Shown here in pieces: positions 1-11,748 of a stretch of DNA of 64,000 nucleotides; position 1 is the stretch's first letter, and the number at the start of each line of letters is the position of its first letter. The notes under the pieces are model-generated. The model was not told where the DNA came from, searched no databases, and was given only the letters and a program-made list of their open reading frames with translations. Source of the stretch: GCA-2687515 sp002687515. Its GTDB lineage: Bacteria > Pseudomonadota > Alphaproteobacteria > Rhodospirillales > UBA2165. The position numbers and the translations under genes were made by a program. The stretch is taken from the NCBI GenBank assembly GCA_030745835.1, contig JASLNU010000021.1, positions 6,612-70,611 on the forward strand, given 5' to 3'.

Positions 1-542
1 AATTCGGAGCGATGGGTTTGCACCAGGCTGATCCCCTCGACGATAATATCGACGATCTTATACTTGCCGCTGGGGTAGGCGACCCGCCAATCGATGCGGA
101 TCGGTTTATGGGATTCGCGCATAAGCCGGGAGTGAACGATGGCCAGCTTGGCGCTGCGGCTCGAGGCGCTGGCGACGGCAAGCTTTTCGTTGGTGTATTG
201 GCGAAACCGCTTCGAATAGGTGGAGACGATGAAATCCTCGAACAAACGAAGATAGTCGGCCCGCTCGGCCTTGGTCGCCCGCCGCCAATGACGCCCGAGG
301 GCCCATTTGCCGAGCAGCCGAACCTCGAAATTTTCGTTCAGCAGTTGGCGAAATTTTTCCTGCTGCTCGCTTCGGTCCAACTTCTCGCCGGCGAGCGTGA
401 TGACCGCCCGGTCGGCTAAGGTTTGAATGAATCTGTGGGCGCCATCGGCGAATTCATCGCCGGCGGCGCGGGCCATATCGAGCGAAGCGATCGAAAAAAA
501 CAGGAATAGGGTTAATGTGATTGCGCCGCGCGGTTTCCACAT
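1..542 (-). CDS. mlaC: MlaC/Ttg2D phospholipid-binding protein, 3' end cut by window edge
   Basis: This reading frame runs leftward off the window, so only about 180 N-terminal residues are seen. It begins MWKPRGAITLTLFLFFSIAS, a positively charged start followed by a hydrophobic stretch, which fits a Sec signal peptide for a periplasmic protein. Downstream motifs such as FRQLLNENFEV, GRHWRRATKAERADYLRLFE and RVAYPSGKYKIVDIIVEGIS are typical of the MlaC/Ttg2D family, which ferries phospholipid across the periplasm between the MlaA outer-membrane complex and the MlaFEDB inner-membrane transporter. It lies 17 bases downstream of mlaA on the same strand, so the two are probably one transcript. 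The ATG at 542 is preceded by GGCAGGTG, a plausible ribosome site. No odd features are visible in the part present. Confidence 0.88.
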   Translation of the reverse strand, partial: MWKPRGAITLTLFLFFSIASLDMARAAGDEFADGAHRFIQTLADRAVITLAGEKLDRSEQQEKFRQLLNENFEVRLLGKWALGRHWRRATKAERADYLRLFEDFIVSTYSKRFRQYTNEKLAVASASSRSAKLAIVHSRLMRESHKPIRIDWRVAYPSGKYKIVDIIVEGISLVQTHRSE

Positions 543-559
543 TGGGTTGGCACCTGCCG

Positions 560-1381
560 CTATTTGGTCTTGCCCTGATTCTCATCCGGATCGACAAGTT
601 CAAAATCCCCGGAGAATCCTGGCGGCGGTTTGTCTTCCGAACCCTTGCCATTGCTGATTTCATCGGCGCGGCGCTGGCGGTACAGGCTTCGGATGGAGGC
701 ATAAAAGTCGATCGAGGATTTTTCCAGATCCTCAAGCACATCCCAAAGCTGATCGCGCGTGTCGATACCGGTCATCACCGTGCGGCCGTAGGTGACCGAA
801 TCGTAGCTTTGCGAATTTGCCCACCAATTGATCGGATCGAGGAAGAAATCGACGACCTTGCCGACCGCGTCACGCGGATTGGACGGGCCGAATATGGGCA
901 ACATGATATAGGGGCCCTCGCCGGCGCCCCAGACGGCCAGGGTTTGGCCGAAGTCCTCGTCATGCTGCTCGAATCCCATTGAACCCGCCGGATCCCCGAA
1001 GCCGGCAACGCCGATCGTCGAATTGATCAGAAAGCGCACAGCGGTGGTGCCGCCGCGCGACGCCTCGCCCTGTAAGAGGTCGTTGGCCAGGATAACCGGG
1101 GTGCGCAGATTCTGCAGGAAATTGTGGATATATTCGCGCAGCATGTCCGGTGCGATAAAGCGGTATAAGGCGGTCACCGGCTTGAACAAGGCTTTGTCCA
1201 AAACCTGGTTGAACTCGAATATGCCGCGGTTTGTAGGCTCGATCGGATCGTTGATTTGCTGGAATTCGGCCAGCGCCTCGGGGTCATTTTCCGGGGCGCT
1301 CGCGCAATTGGACAGAACAAATACGGCGAGCACGATTAGGCCGATCCGCGCCCAGGTTCTCAAACCTCTAGCTGCCCACAT
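560..1381 (-). CDS. mlaA: MlaA/VacJ outer-membrane lipoprotein
   Basis: The protein of 273 residues belongs to the MlaA (VacJ) family, which removes mislocalised phospholipid from the outer leaflet of the outer membrane and hands it to MlaC. An N-terminal hydrophobic segment ends in a lipobox, VLSNC, so the mature protein is probably lipidated at that cysteine. Family motifs include NDPIEPTNRGIFEFNQ, LRTPVILANDLLQG, FLINSTIGVAGFGDPA and the GEGPYIMLPIFGPSNPRD block. The open frame extends upstream to 1423, but the ATG at 1381 is preferred because AAGAGG sits six bases before it and it places the charged residues directly before the membrane segment. The C-terminal tail is acidic and proline-rich. 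mlaC follows immediately. Confidence 0.92.
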   Translation of the reverse strand: MWAARGLRTWARIGLIVLAVFVLSNCASAPENDPEALAEFQQINDPIEPTNRGIFEFNQVLDKALFKPVTALYRFIAPDMLREYIHNFLQNLRTPVILANDLLQGEASRGGTTAVRFLINSTIGVAGFGDPAGSMGFEQHDEDFGQTLAVWGAGEGPYIMLPIFGPSNPRDAVGKVVDFFLDPINWWANSQSYDSVTYGRTVMTGIDTRDQLWDVLEDLEKSSIDFYASIRSLYRQRRADEISNGKGSEDKPPPGFSGDFELVDPDENQGKTK

Positions 1382-1690
1382 TTCAACCTCTTGTTCTCGT
1401 TCCGCCCGATCCGACAGGGTCATACCTACCGTCTCTGGCGCTGGAGCCGCCCCCTTCCGTTATCGAAACGCTTCGTCCAAACATCGCAGCAAGGCAGCGC
1501 ATAGGTTTGCGCGCGGCCGATAAAACTCTGCTGTTCAGGATTGACTGTCGACGATGAGCGCTCAACTCCGGTTGCGGTGACCATGCGGAAAAATCCCGCG
1601 CTTTTGAATATACATACGCTTCCAAAAATTACCAGTAAGGTGAAGCGCGTAGAGAACCTCGATTTTATTATTTGTTGTATTTTTGCAACA

Positions 1691-1746
1691 ATCGTCCAGG
1701 GAGCCGAAGCGGCGTGTTACCCGCCGCGTCCGGCTCCCTGGACGAT
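1691..1746. repeat. Perfect 16-bp inverted repeat in a divergent intergenic region
   Basis: The arms 1691-1706 and 1731-1746 (ATCGTCCAGGGAGCCG and its exact complement) can form a 16-bp stem. The 24-base interior holds a further GGCG/CGCC pairing. No T-run follows on either strand, and the genes on both sides are transcribed away from it, so a simple intrinsic terminator is not indicated. It could be a repeat element, a small-RNA terminator or a protein-binding palindrome. The rest of 1382-1906 shows nothing else convincing apart from the AT-rich palindrome at 1828. Confidence 0.7.
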
Positions 1747-1827
1747 ATCACCCCACAGGAGCATTGGCTAAAGGCTAGCACCAATTCATTAACATATATT
1801 CAAGTGGCCTTCAGTCCCTGTGGACAT

Positions 1828-1847
1828 ATATAAAAATATCTTTATAT
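1828..1847. promoter_or_regulatory. AT-rich palindrome, candidate operator for the methionine operon
   Basis: The sequence ATATAAAAATATCTTTATAT is a near-perfect palindrome: 7-bp arms ATATAAA/TTTATAT around a six-base centre, with one mismatched pair. It lies about 60 bases before the start of the ArsR-methyltransferase regulator and the metF-metH genes. ArsR-family dimers bind AT-rich palindromes of this size, and autoregulation is common in the family, so this is the best candidate operator. That it binds the encoded regulator is inference. Confidence 0.55.
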
Positions 1848-1906
1848 TGTTATATTATCTAATTGCGTGCCAGGATTTATAGAGGGTTTTCAAGGTAATT
1901 CTTGCG

Positions 1907-2860
1907 ATGGAAGGACTAATGCGCAGACTGCGCGCGGCCGCCGAGCCCAGCCGTCTTAGGTTGTTGGCGATGTGTGCCCGTGGTGAATTCACGGTGAGCG
2001 AACTGGTGCTGATTCTCAGCCAAAGCCAGCCCCGGGTTTCCCGGCACCTCAAGATTTTATGCGATGCCGGGCTTTTGGAACGGCTGAGCGAGGGCAATTG
2101 GGCGTTTTACCGTCAGGCGTCAAACGGTGACGGGCGCGCCACGGCGAATCGTCTGTTGTCGTTGCTGCCCGATGACGACCAGGTCATCGCCCGCGATCTC
2201 GAGCGGCTCGCCGAGGTCAAGGCCGGCCGCAACCTCAAGGCGGACAGCTATTTTCAGACGGTGGCCGATGAGTGGGATCGCATCCGCGCCCTCAACATCG
2301 GCGATAAAGAGGTCGAGCAGGCGGTCAAGGAGGTGCTCTGCCAGGCGCCGCTGCGCCGGCTGATCGATATCGGCACCGGCACCGGCCGCATGCTGGAAAT
2401 CATGGCACCGCATGTCGAGGAAGCCACCGGCATCGACCGCTCGCACCAGATGCTGACCATCGCGCGCGCCAAACTGGATCATTCGGGCCTCGGCAATTGC
2501 GGTGTCCGTTATGCCGATATGTATGGGCTTCCCTTCGCCGCCGCCGCTTTCGATGCGGCGGTGATCCATCAGGTTCTTCATTTCGCCGACGACCCGGGCG
2601 CCGTTCTGGCGGAAGCGGCGCGCGTCCTGGTGCCCGGCGGACGCGTCGTGGTGGTCGATTTTGCCCGCCACGATTTGGAGGAACTGCGCGATGAATTTCA
2701 GCACCGGCGCCTGGGCTTTGACGATGCCGGCATGTCCGGCTGGTTCGCCGCCGCCGGCCTCGGCGAGGAACCGCCAATCCGGCTGGCCGGCGCCGCCCTG
2801 ACGGTGGTTGTCTGGTCGGCGGTCAAGGGTACGGGCAAGGGAAACCGGCGCAATGGCTGA
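1907..2860 (+). CDS. ArsR-family regulator fused to SAM-dependent methyltransferase domain
   Basis: The 317-residue protein has two parts. Residues 1-80 form an ArsR winged helix (RLRAAAEPSRLRLLAMC, VSELVLILSQSQPRVSRHL, GLLERLSEGNWAFYR). Residues 130-310 form a class I methyltransferase fold with the SAM loop IDIGTGTGRMLEI and the acidic residue in ATGIDRS. Neither part has an obvious metal-binding cysteine set. Proteins of this architecture, including the SahR group as I recall it, sit next to SAM-cycle genes and sense S-adenosylhomocysteine or SAM. Here the next genes are metF and metH, overlapping by eight bases and then four, so a repressor that reads SAM-cycle state is the likely role. 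Whether the methyltransferase domain is catalytic or only a ligand sensor cannot be told. Confidence 0.85.
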   Translation: MEGLMRRLRAAAEPSRLRLLAMCARGEFTVSELVLILSQSQPRVSRHLKILCDAGLLERLSEGNWAFYRQASNGDGRATANRLLSLLPDDDQVIARDLERLAEVKAGRNLKADSYFQTVADEWDRIRALNIGDKEVEQAVKEVLCQAPLRRLIDIGTGTGRMLEIMAPHVEEATGIDRSHQMLTIARAKLDHSGLGNCGVRYADMYGLPFAAAAFDAAVIHQVLHFADDPGAVLAEAARVLVPGGRVVVVDFARHDLEELRDEFQHRRLGFDDAGMSGWFAAAGLGEEPPIRLAGAALTVVVWSAVKGTGKGNRRNG

Positions 2861-3790
2861 TATGAGAACACATGATGCGGCGCCCGGCGGCGCGCTTCCC
2901 GTGGCCGCGGCGCCGGCCAGGGGCGCCACCGCCTCATTCGAATTCTTCCCGCCCAAGGACGAAGCCGCGGGAAAGGCGCTCTGGGCCTGTGTCGAACGGC
3001 TTGCGCCACTGGCGCCCGCCTTCATGTCGGTCACCTATGGCGCCGGCGGCTCGACCCGCGAACGCACCCATGCCGTGGTCGCCCGTATCCAGAAAGATAC
3101 CGGCATTGCGGCGGCCGCGCATTTGACCTGCGTCGGCGCCGGGCGCGGTGAAATCGATGATGTGGCGCGCCGCTATTGGGACGCCGGTATCCGCCATATC
3201 GTCGCCTTGCGCGGCGATCCGCCCGAGGGCGAGGACCGCTACACGCCGCACCCCGGCGGTTACGCCTACGCCGCCGACCTGGTCCAAGGCCTGATGCGCA
3301 TCGGTGATTTCGAAGTTAGCGTCGCCGCCTATCCCGAGGTGCACCCGGAAGCGGATAGCGCCGCCGCCGATCTTGACAACCTCAAGCGCAAATTCGATGC
3401 CGGCGCCAAGCGGGCGATCACGCAATTCTTCTTCGCCGCCGAAACCTATCTCAGGTTCCGCGATACCGCCGCCGCCGCCGGCATCGGCGCGCCCATTGTG
3501 CCGGGCATATTGCCGGTCACCAATTTCAAGCAGGTGCTGCGCTTCGCCGGCATGTGCGGCGCCTCGGTGCCGGGCTGGATGGTGGAACTTTTCGATGGTC
3601 TCGACGACGACCTGGAAACCAGAAAATTGATCGCCGCCACGGTTGCCGCCGAACAATGCCGTGCCTTGCTTGTAGAGGGGGTAACCGAATTCCATTTCTA
3701 TACCTTGAACCGCGCCGACTTGGTCTACGCCATTTGCCACATCCTTGGCATCCGCGCCGGCCATGGGCCAACCGATGGGACAGGTAAGAA

Positions 3791-3794
<4 letters not shown>
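2853..3794 (+). CDS. metF: 5,10-methylenetetrahydrofolate reductase
   Basis: MetF uses FAD and NAD(P)H to make 5-methyltetrahydrofolate, the methyl donor for MetH encoded next. The protein of 313 residues carries the family features in order: SFEFFPPKDE with the catalytic glutamate, SVTYGAGGSTRERT, AHLTCVG, LRGDPPEG, YPEVHPEA, FDAGAKRAITQFFF and a C-terminal EFHFYTLNRADL. The open frame begins at 2808, but the ATG at 2853 is preferred: it overlaps the end of the upstream regulator by eight bases (ATGGCTGA), a usual arrangement for translational coupling, and is preceded by a purine-rich GGGCAAGG. A short alanine- and proline-rich N-terminal leader of about 27 residues precedes the barrel. Confidence 0.96.
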
Positions 3795-7486
<3,692 letters not shown>

Positions 7487-7498
7487 ACCGTTAGCCTA

Positions 7499-7756
7499 TT
7501 AATGGGTGAGATGCCCGTCGACCTTGAATCTGGTAATATCGTGGCCGTTGGCGATCAGCCGTTCCAGGAGGGCGTCGTAATGCTCGTCGCCGGTCAGGTT
7601 TTCGCCGATCAAGCGGCTGACATGGGCGAGCACTTCGCCGCCCTTATCGCGTAACTTGGTTGATTCGTATCCCGGAATGTCGTCGGCCTTGGTAATCAGA
7701 ATCTCGGCCCACTTGATTTGCTCGGCGACGTAATGGGTCCAATCGAATTTCCACAT
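7499..7756 (-). CDS. Conserved-looking small protein of unknown function
   Basis: This 85-residue protein begins MWKFDWTHYVAEQIKWAEIL and contains KADDIPGYESTKLRDKGG and ANGHDITRFKVDGHLTH. It is charged, soluble-looking and predicted mainly helical, with no signal peptide and no motif I recognise. The open frame continues upstream to 8005, but that extension is proline- and arginine-rich and antisense to the neighbouring deoxyribosyltransferase gene, so the ATG at 7756 with GGGCAG before it is the better start. It is convergent with metH, 12 bases away. Codon use resembles that of its neighbours, which supports a real gene. Function is unknown. Confidence 0.6.
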   Translation of the reverse strand: MWKFDWTHYVAEQIKWAEILITKADDIPGYESTKLRDKGGEVLAHVSRLIGENLTGDEHYDALLERLIANGHDITRFKVDGHLTH

Positions 7757-7928
7757 GGTTTCTGCCCGCCTGGTAATTATCCGATGCGCCATTTCTTGGC
7801 GTCTGTGGATTGGTTGGTCCCTCAAGCAGAAACCAGCATAGGGCAATTCCGTTAATATATTTTGAATCCGGGGGCGGAAATTCCGGCTTGGCCAGAGTAC
7901 GGCCGCATGCATGCCCTCACGCGTGCCC

Positions 7929-8492
7929 TCAGGCGGGCCGCAGCAGCCGCCGCATCCAACGCACAGCGGTTTCGAAATCCCCGGCGATGGGCGCGCCGGC
8001 GGCAAGCGCCGCGCCGGCGGCCATGGCGGTATCGGTCAATTGAAAATCCTCGACCAAATGTCCGTCGCGGGTGGTCAGGCGCCCGTCCACGGTGACAAAC
8101 GCCTCGTCGATCACGTCCAACAAGTGCGCGAGGCGCGCCTTGTAGGGCTGGTGATCCAGGCTGTAGCCGATGACCGGCCCCTGTTTTCCCGCCATGATGC
8201 CCATTTCCAATGCCGTCGCCGCATCCAGGCCGGGGCCGCGAAACGGGCTCATATTGGCGATCAGGGCGTCGCACCCGGCGATCAGGTCGGCCGCCGCCCG
8301 ATAGATGAAAAGCGCGTCATCGGGGGTCCCCGATTGCCGCCGCCCGCCGTCGATATCCAGGGGCGAGACGCCGACCAGGCCGTAGCGTTCGCAGACCGAC
8401 TTCTTGTTGGCGACGATCTCGACCGCATGTGGATGGTAGATATCCGGTCCGGCCAGATAGACCCGTGCGTCGCCGTCCTGGTTTTCGCTCAT
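7929..8492 (-). CDS. Nucleoside 2-deoxyribosyltransferase family protein
   Basis: The 187-residue protein has the hallmarks of the nucleoside 2-deoxyribosyltransferase fold: VYLAGPDIYHP at residue 11, a sugar-binding segment DALIANMSPFRGPGLDAAT, and EMGIMAGKQGPVIGYS. Enzymes of this family move or hydrolyse deoxyribose (or ribose) on nucleosides or nucleotides, in purine and pyrimidine salvage or in cleaning up modified nucleotides. The closest type by motif is the YtoQ/RCL-like group rather than classical lactobacillal enzymes, so the true substrate is open. It stands alone on the minus strand between the small protein at 7499 and a diguanylate cyclase, with no obvious pathway partners. Confidence 0.85.
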   Translation of the reverse strand: MSENQDGDARVYLAGPDIYHPHAVEIVANKKSVCERYGLVGVSPLDIDGGRRQSGTPDDALFIYRAAADLIAGCDALIANMSPFRGPGLDAATALEMGIMAGKQGPVIGYSLDHQPYKARLAHLLDVIDEAFVTVDGRLTTRDGHLVEDFQLTDTAMAAGAALAAGAPIAGDFETAVRWMRRLLRPA

Positions 8493-8803
8493 CGGGCTTG
8501 ACCCGGTATGCTAGCCGCATAACTGGCCGGCGCGTTTGCCGCTGATCGATCCGCTAAATCCGCCATTCAAGCGCTCACCAACCTGACTTTACCCGCAGTT
8601 TTGAAAATTAGTGATATTCATGTAATTTGGACCATACCGGGCAAATACACGGTTTAGGGCTAGGTATTTCGGAAATAATCCCTATTTATCATAATTATGT
8701 GTGATAACCGAAATCGTTATTTCAAGTCTGGTGCCGACAGGTTACAAAGGCCGCTTGAACCACGGCTCTGATAAAGCCGGACCAGGGAGCAAATTGCTGC
8801 GCC
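8493..8803. other. Non-coding divergent region before the diguanylate cyclase
   Basis: This stretch of 311 bases separates two divergently transcribed genes. The middle (8580-8720) is noticeably AT-richer than the surroundings and is the likely site of promoters in both directions, but no clear -35/-10 pair, hairpin or repeat could be assigned with confidence. Confidence 0.5.
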
Positions 8804-9844
8804 ATGAGCGACGCCGAAAGACTAGCCGAAGAGGCATTGGCAGGCATGCGGGAACACGGTATTCCCGCCATCCCGGACAACTATACCGTCTGGTACCATT
8901 ACTGTGCCAACACCTACCCCGATTTAAAACGCACCGTCGATATCCTGATCGACAACGGTCAGGAATTTTCGCCCTCCGTGTGCGCCAACCTGTTTGAACG
9001 TTTTTTCACCAATAGTGACGAAACCAAGACGCTGCGTTCGGCCACCTCCAAGTTGGAAGGGGTGATCAAGCGCGCCTTCGAATATTTGAACGAAGCCGGC
9101 GAAGGCGCCGCCCAATTCGGCGAGCATTTGGCGGACGCATCGGGGGCCCTGGCCGAATCGACACCGGACAATGAAGCCCTCGAGATTATCCAGGGCATCA
9201 TCGATGCCAGCCAGCAGATGGAAGTGCGCACGCGCGATCTCGAAACCAGGCTGGCCTCGACCTCGGGCGAGGTCGTGCAGTTGCGCAAAGAAATCGAAAT
9301 CACCCGGCGCGAAGCTTCGACCGACAGCCTGACCGGTCTTGCCAACCGTAAATTGTTCGATCTCACGATCCGTGAAGCCGCCGCGCATGCCATGGAAAGC
9401 GGCGACACCATGTGCCTGTTGATGCTGGACATCGATCATTTCAAGAAATTCAACGACAATTACGGACACCAGACGGGCGATAAGGTTCTTAAATTATTGG
9501 CGTTGGTACTGACCGAAAGTATCAAGGGTCAGGACACCGCGGCACGCTACGGCGGCGAGGAGTTCGTGGTCGTCCTGCCCGAAACCAAATTGGACGATGC
9601 CCTTGCCGTCGGCGAGCTTATTCGTGACCGGATCGCGAAAAAGAATATCGTCAACCGCACGACCGGCAAAAAGCTGGGCGGTATCACCTTATCGGTGGGC
9701 GCCGCGAAATTCGTGCCCGGCGAGGCACTGACCGAGCTCATTGAACGCGCCGATACGGCGCTCTATATCGCCAAACAGACGGGCCGGAACCGGGTTGTTT
9801 CCGAAAAGGATATACCGCAAGAGCAGGTTGCGGTCGGAGGTTAA
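8804..9844 (+). CDS. GGDEF diguanylate cyclase, cytoplasmic
   Basis: The protein (346 residues) has a C-terminal GGDEF domain from about residue 170 (TDSLTGLANRKLFD, LMLDIDHFKKFNDNYGHQTGD, and the active motif RYGGEEF), so it probably makes cyclic di-GMP from two GTP. The N-terminal 150 residues lack membrane segments and recognisable PAS, GAF or receiver domains. They begin with a segment like the cytoplasmic module seen in other alphaproteobacterial cyclases (IPAIPDNYTVWYHYCANTYP) and then become helical, perhaps a coiled coil leading into the catalytic domain. The allosteric I-site, RxxD five residues before GGEEF, is here KGQD, so feedback inhibition may be weak. The gene stands alone. 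Confidence 0.93.
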   Translation: MSDAERLAEEALAGMREHGIPAIPDNYTVWYHYCANTYPDLKRTVDILIDNGQEFSPSVCANLFERFFTNSDETKTLRSATSKLEGVIKRAFEYLNEAGEGAAQFGEHLADASGALAESTPDNEALEIIQGIIDASQQMEVRTRDLETRLASTSGEVVQLRKEIEITRREASTDSLTGLANRKLFDLTIREAAAHAMESGDTMCLLMLDIDHFKKFNDNYGHQTGDKVLKLLALVLTESIKGQDTAARYGGEEFVVVLPETKLDDALAVGELIRDRIAKKNIVNRTTGKKLGGITLSVGAAKFVPGEALTELIERADTALYIAKQTGRNRVVSEKDIPQEQVAVGG

Positions 9845-9929
9845 GGAACCGCCACCGCGGGGGGACGTTTGGCAAGACGGGGGATGCTGGGCCTAGTGAA
9901 TTTCATCCACTGGCCATGAACGGGGTCAC

Positions 9930-11711
9930 ATGTTGAATTTGCCAGCCATACGGCCGAGCCGCATCTTGATGCGGATGCGCCGGCTTGTCCGCAACGACCA
10001 ATTGATTCTGGCCGTTCTGGCGGTCGTGGTTGGTGCCTTGGCGGGCCTGGGAACGGTGGTGTTGCGCCAGGGCATCGTTCTGGTCCAATCCATATCCTTC
10101 GGCACCGGCGCTGAAAATTTGATCTCCTATGTTGGCCAGTTGCCGTGGTGGCATATCCTGTTGGTGACCACTTTCGGCGGCCTCGTGGTTGGCGTTTTCA
10201 TCCATTTTGCCATGCCCGGCCGGCGGCCCCAGGGGGTCGCCAAGGTGATCGAGGCGAGCGCCCTTAGAGGCGGGCGCATGTCGCTGCGCGCCGGTATCGG
10301 CGCGGCGGTCGCCAGCGCCGCGTCGATCGGCGTCGGCGCTTCGGTGGGGCGGGAAGGCCCGGCGGTGCATTTGGGGTCCACCCTCGGCGCCTGGGTCGCG
10401 GAAAAACTTCACCTGACGCGGTCCCTGTCGCGCGCCCTTTTGGGCTGCGGCGCGGCGGCCGCAGTGGCGGCCTCGTTCAACGCCCCGATCGCCGGCGCAT
10501 TGTTCGCGCACGAGGTCGTGGTCGGTCATTTCGCGCTTAGCGCCTTTGCCCCCATTGTTATCGCCAGCGTTGTCGGCACCATCGTTTCCAGGGTCGTGTT
10601 CGGCGATTTTCCGGCCTTCGATATTCACGAACAATCGCTGGCCTCGTTCCTGGAATTTCCCGCCGTCATCGGGCTCGGCGTGCTCTCGGGCATCATGGCG
10701 ATCATGTTCATGCGCGCCACCATGCTGACCGAAGACAGCGCCGCCAAGCTGCCGGGGCCGTCTTGGACGCGGCCGGCAATCGGCGGCTTTGTCGTCGGGC
10801 TGGTGGCCATCGTCTTCCCGCAAATTCTAGGCGTCGGTTACGAAGCCACCGGCCTTGCCTTGCAAGGGCAATTTCCGCTGGCTTTGCTGATCGCCCTGGT
10901 GGTGGTCAAGACCTTCACCACCGCGATCAGCATCGGCACCGGTTTCGGCGGCGGTGTGTTTACCCCGTCGCTGATGATCGGCGCCATGCTCGGCGGCGCC
11001 TATGGCATCGTCGCCACCAGTATATTTCCCGAACTGTCGTCGGGTGCCGGCGCCTATACCATTATCGGCATGGGCGCGGTGGCGGCGGCTGTTCTCGGCG
11101 CGCCGATATCGACGACGCTGATCGTTTTTGAATTAACCGACGATTATCCGCTGACCATAGCGGTGATGGTGGCGGTGGTCATTTCCTCGGTGATCACGCA
11201 GCAGTTCCAGGGCAAGTCCTTCTTCAATTGGCAGCTGGAACGCTCCGGTCTCGACCTCAAGGGTGGCTTCGAGGCGGCCCTTTTGCGCGGCCTCTTGGTG
11301 CGCCGTATCATGCGCGCCGAAAGCGAAACCGTATCGATCGGCGCCAACCTGCCTGAAATTCGTGCCTTGTTGCAGGATTCCGAAACCGGCGAGCTGTTCG
11401 TAACCAAGGAGGATGGCGCGCTGTTCGGCACCATCACCCTGCATGATCTCTCGGATGCCGCCTTCGATCACGACGTCGACAATCTGATCAACGCCGGCGA
11501 TATCGCGCGCACCGACCCGCCGGTCCTTTATGCCGGCGATGACTTGCAGACCGCCAACAAGCTGATCCGCGACACCGGCGAGCACTATATCGCGATCGTC
11601 GAAAGCGCCGACAATCACAAGCTGGTCGGGACCTTGTTCGAAACCGATGTGATGGCGGCCTATAACCGGGCGCTGATCGAGGCCCGGCACGAAGAACACG
11701 ACGCCGCCTGA
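9930..11711 (+). CDS. ClC-family chloride channel/transporter with C-terminal CBS domains
   Basis: This 593-residue membrane protein has the ClC fold (about residues 20-425, many hydrophobic helices) and a soluble CBS pair (about 455-580). The conserved gate motif GREGP and the GFGGGVFTPSL pore motif are present. The first selectivity motif, usually GxGxP, reads GRRPQG. In the segment GALFAHEVVVG, the position of the internal proton-transfer glutamate of E. coli ClC (E203 by eye alignment) is valine, which suggests a passive chloride channel rather than a proton-coupled exchanger. The CBS domains usually bind adenine nucleotides and regulate gating. The ATG at 9930 is used because the nearest upstream ATG (9916) runs into a stop. 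No operon partner is evident. Confidence 0.92.
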   Translation: MLNLPAIRPSRILMRMRRLVRNDQLILAVLAVVVGALAGLGTVVLRQGIVLVQSISFGTGAENLISYVGQLPWWHILLVTTFGGLVVGVFIHFAMPGRRPQGVAKVIEASALRGGRMSLRAGIGAAVASAASIGVGASVGREGPAVHLGSTLGAWVAEKLHLTRSLSRALLGCGAAAAVAASFNAPIAGALFAHEVVVGHFALSAFAPIVIASVVGTIVSRVVFGDFPAFDIHEQSLASFLEFPAVIGLGVLSGIMAIMFMRATMLTEDSAAKLPGPSWTRPAIGGFVVGLVAIVFPQILGVGYEATGLALQGQFPLALLIALVVVKTFTTAISIGTGFGGGVFTPSLMIGAMLGGAYGIVATSIFPELSSGAGAYTIIGMGAVAAAVLGAPISTTLIVFELTDDYPLTIAVMVAVVISSVITQQFQGKSFFNWQLERSGLDLKGGFEAALLRGLLVRRIMRAESETVSIGANLPEIRALLQDSETGELFVTKEDGALFGTITLHDLSDAAFDHDVDNLINAGDIARTDPPVLYAGDDLQTANKLIRDTGEHYIAIVESADNHKLVGTLFETDVMAAYNRALIEARHEEHDAA

Positions 11712-11748
11712 TCGTTCAAAACGTCACGGCTCTGGCGGCGGAAGGAAA

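Noticed and set aside
7757..8005. N-terminal extension of the small gene at 7499
   Set aside because: It is antisense to the deoxyribosyltransferase gene, proline/arginine-rich, and a good start with a ribosome site exists at 7756.
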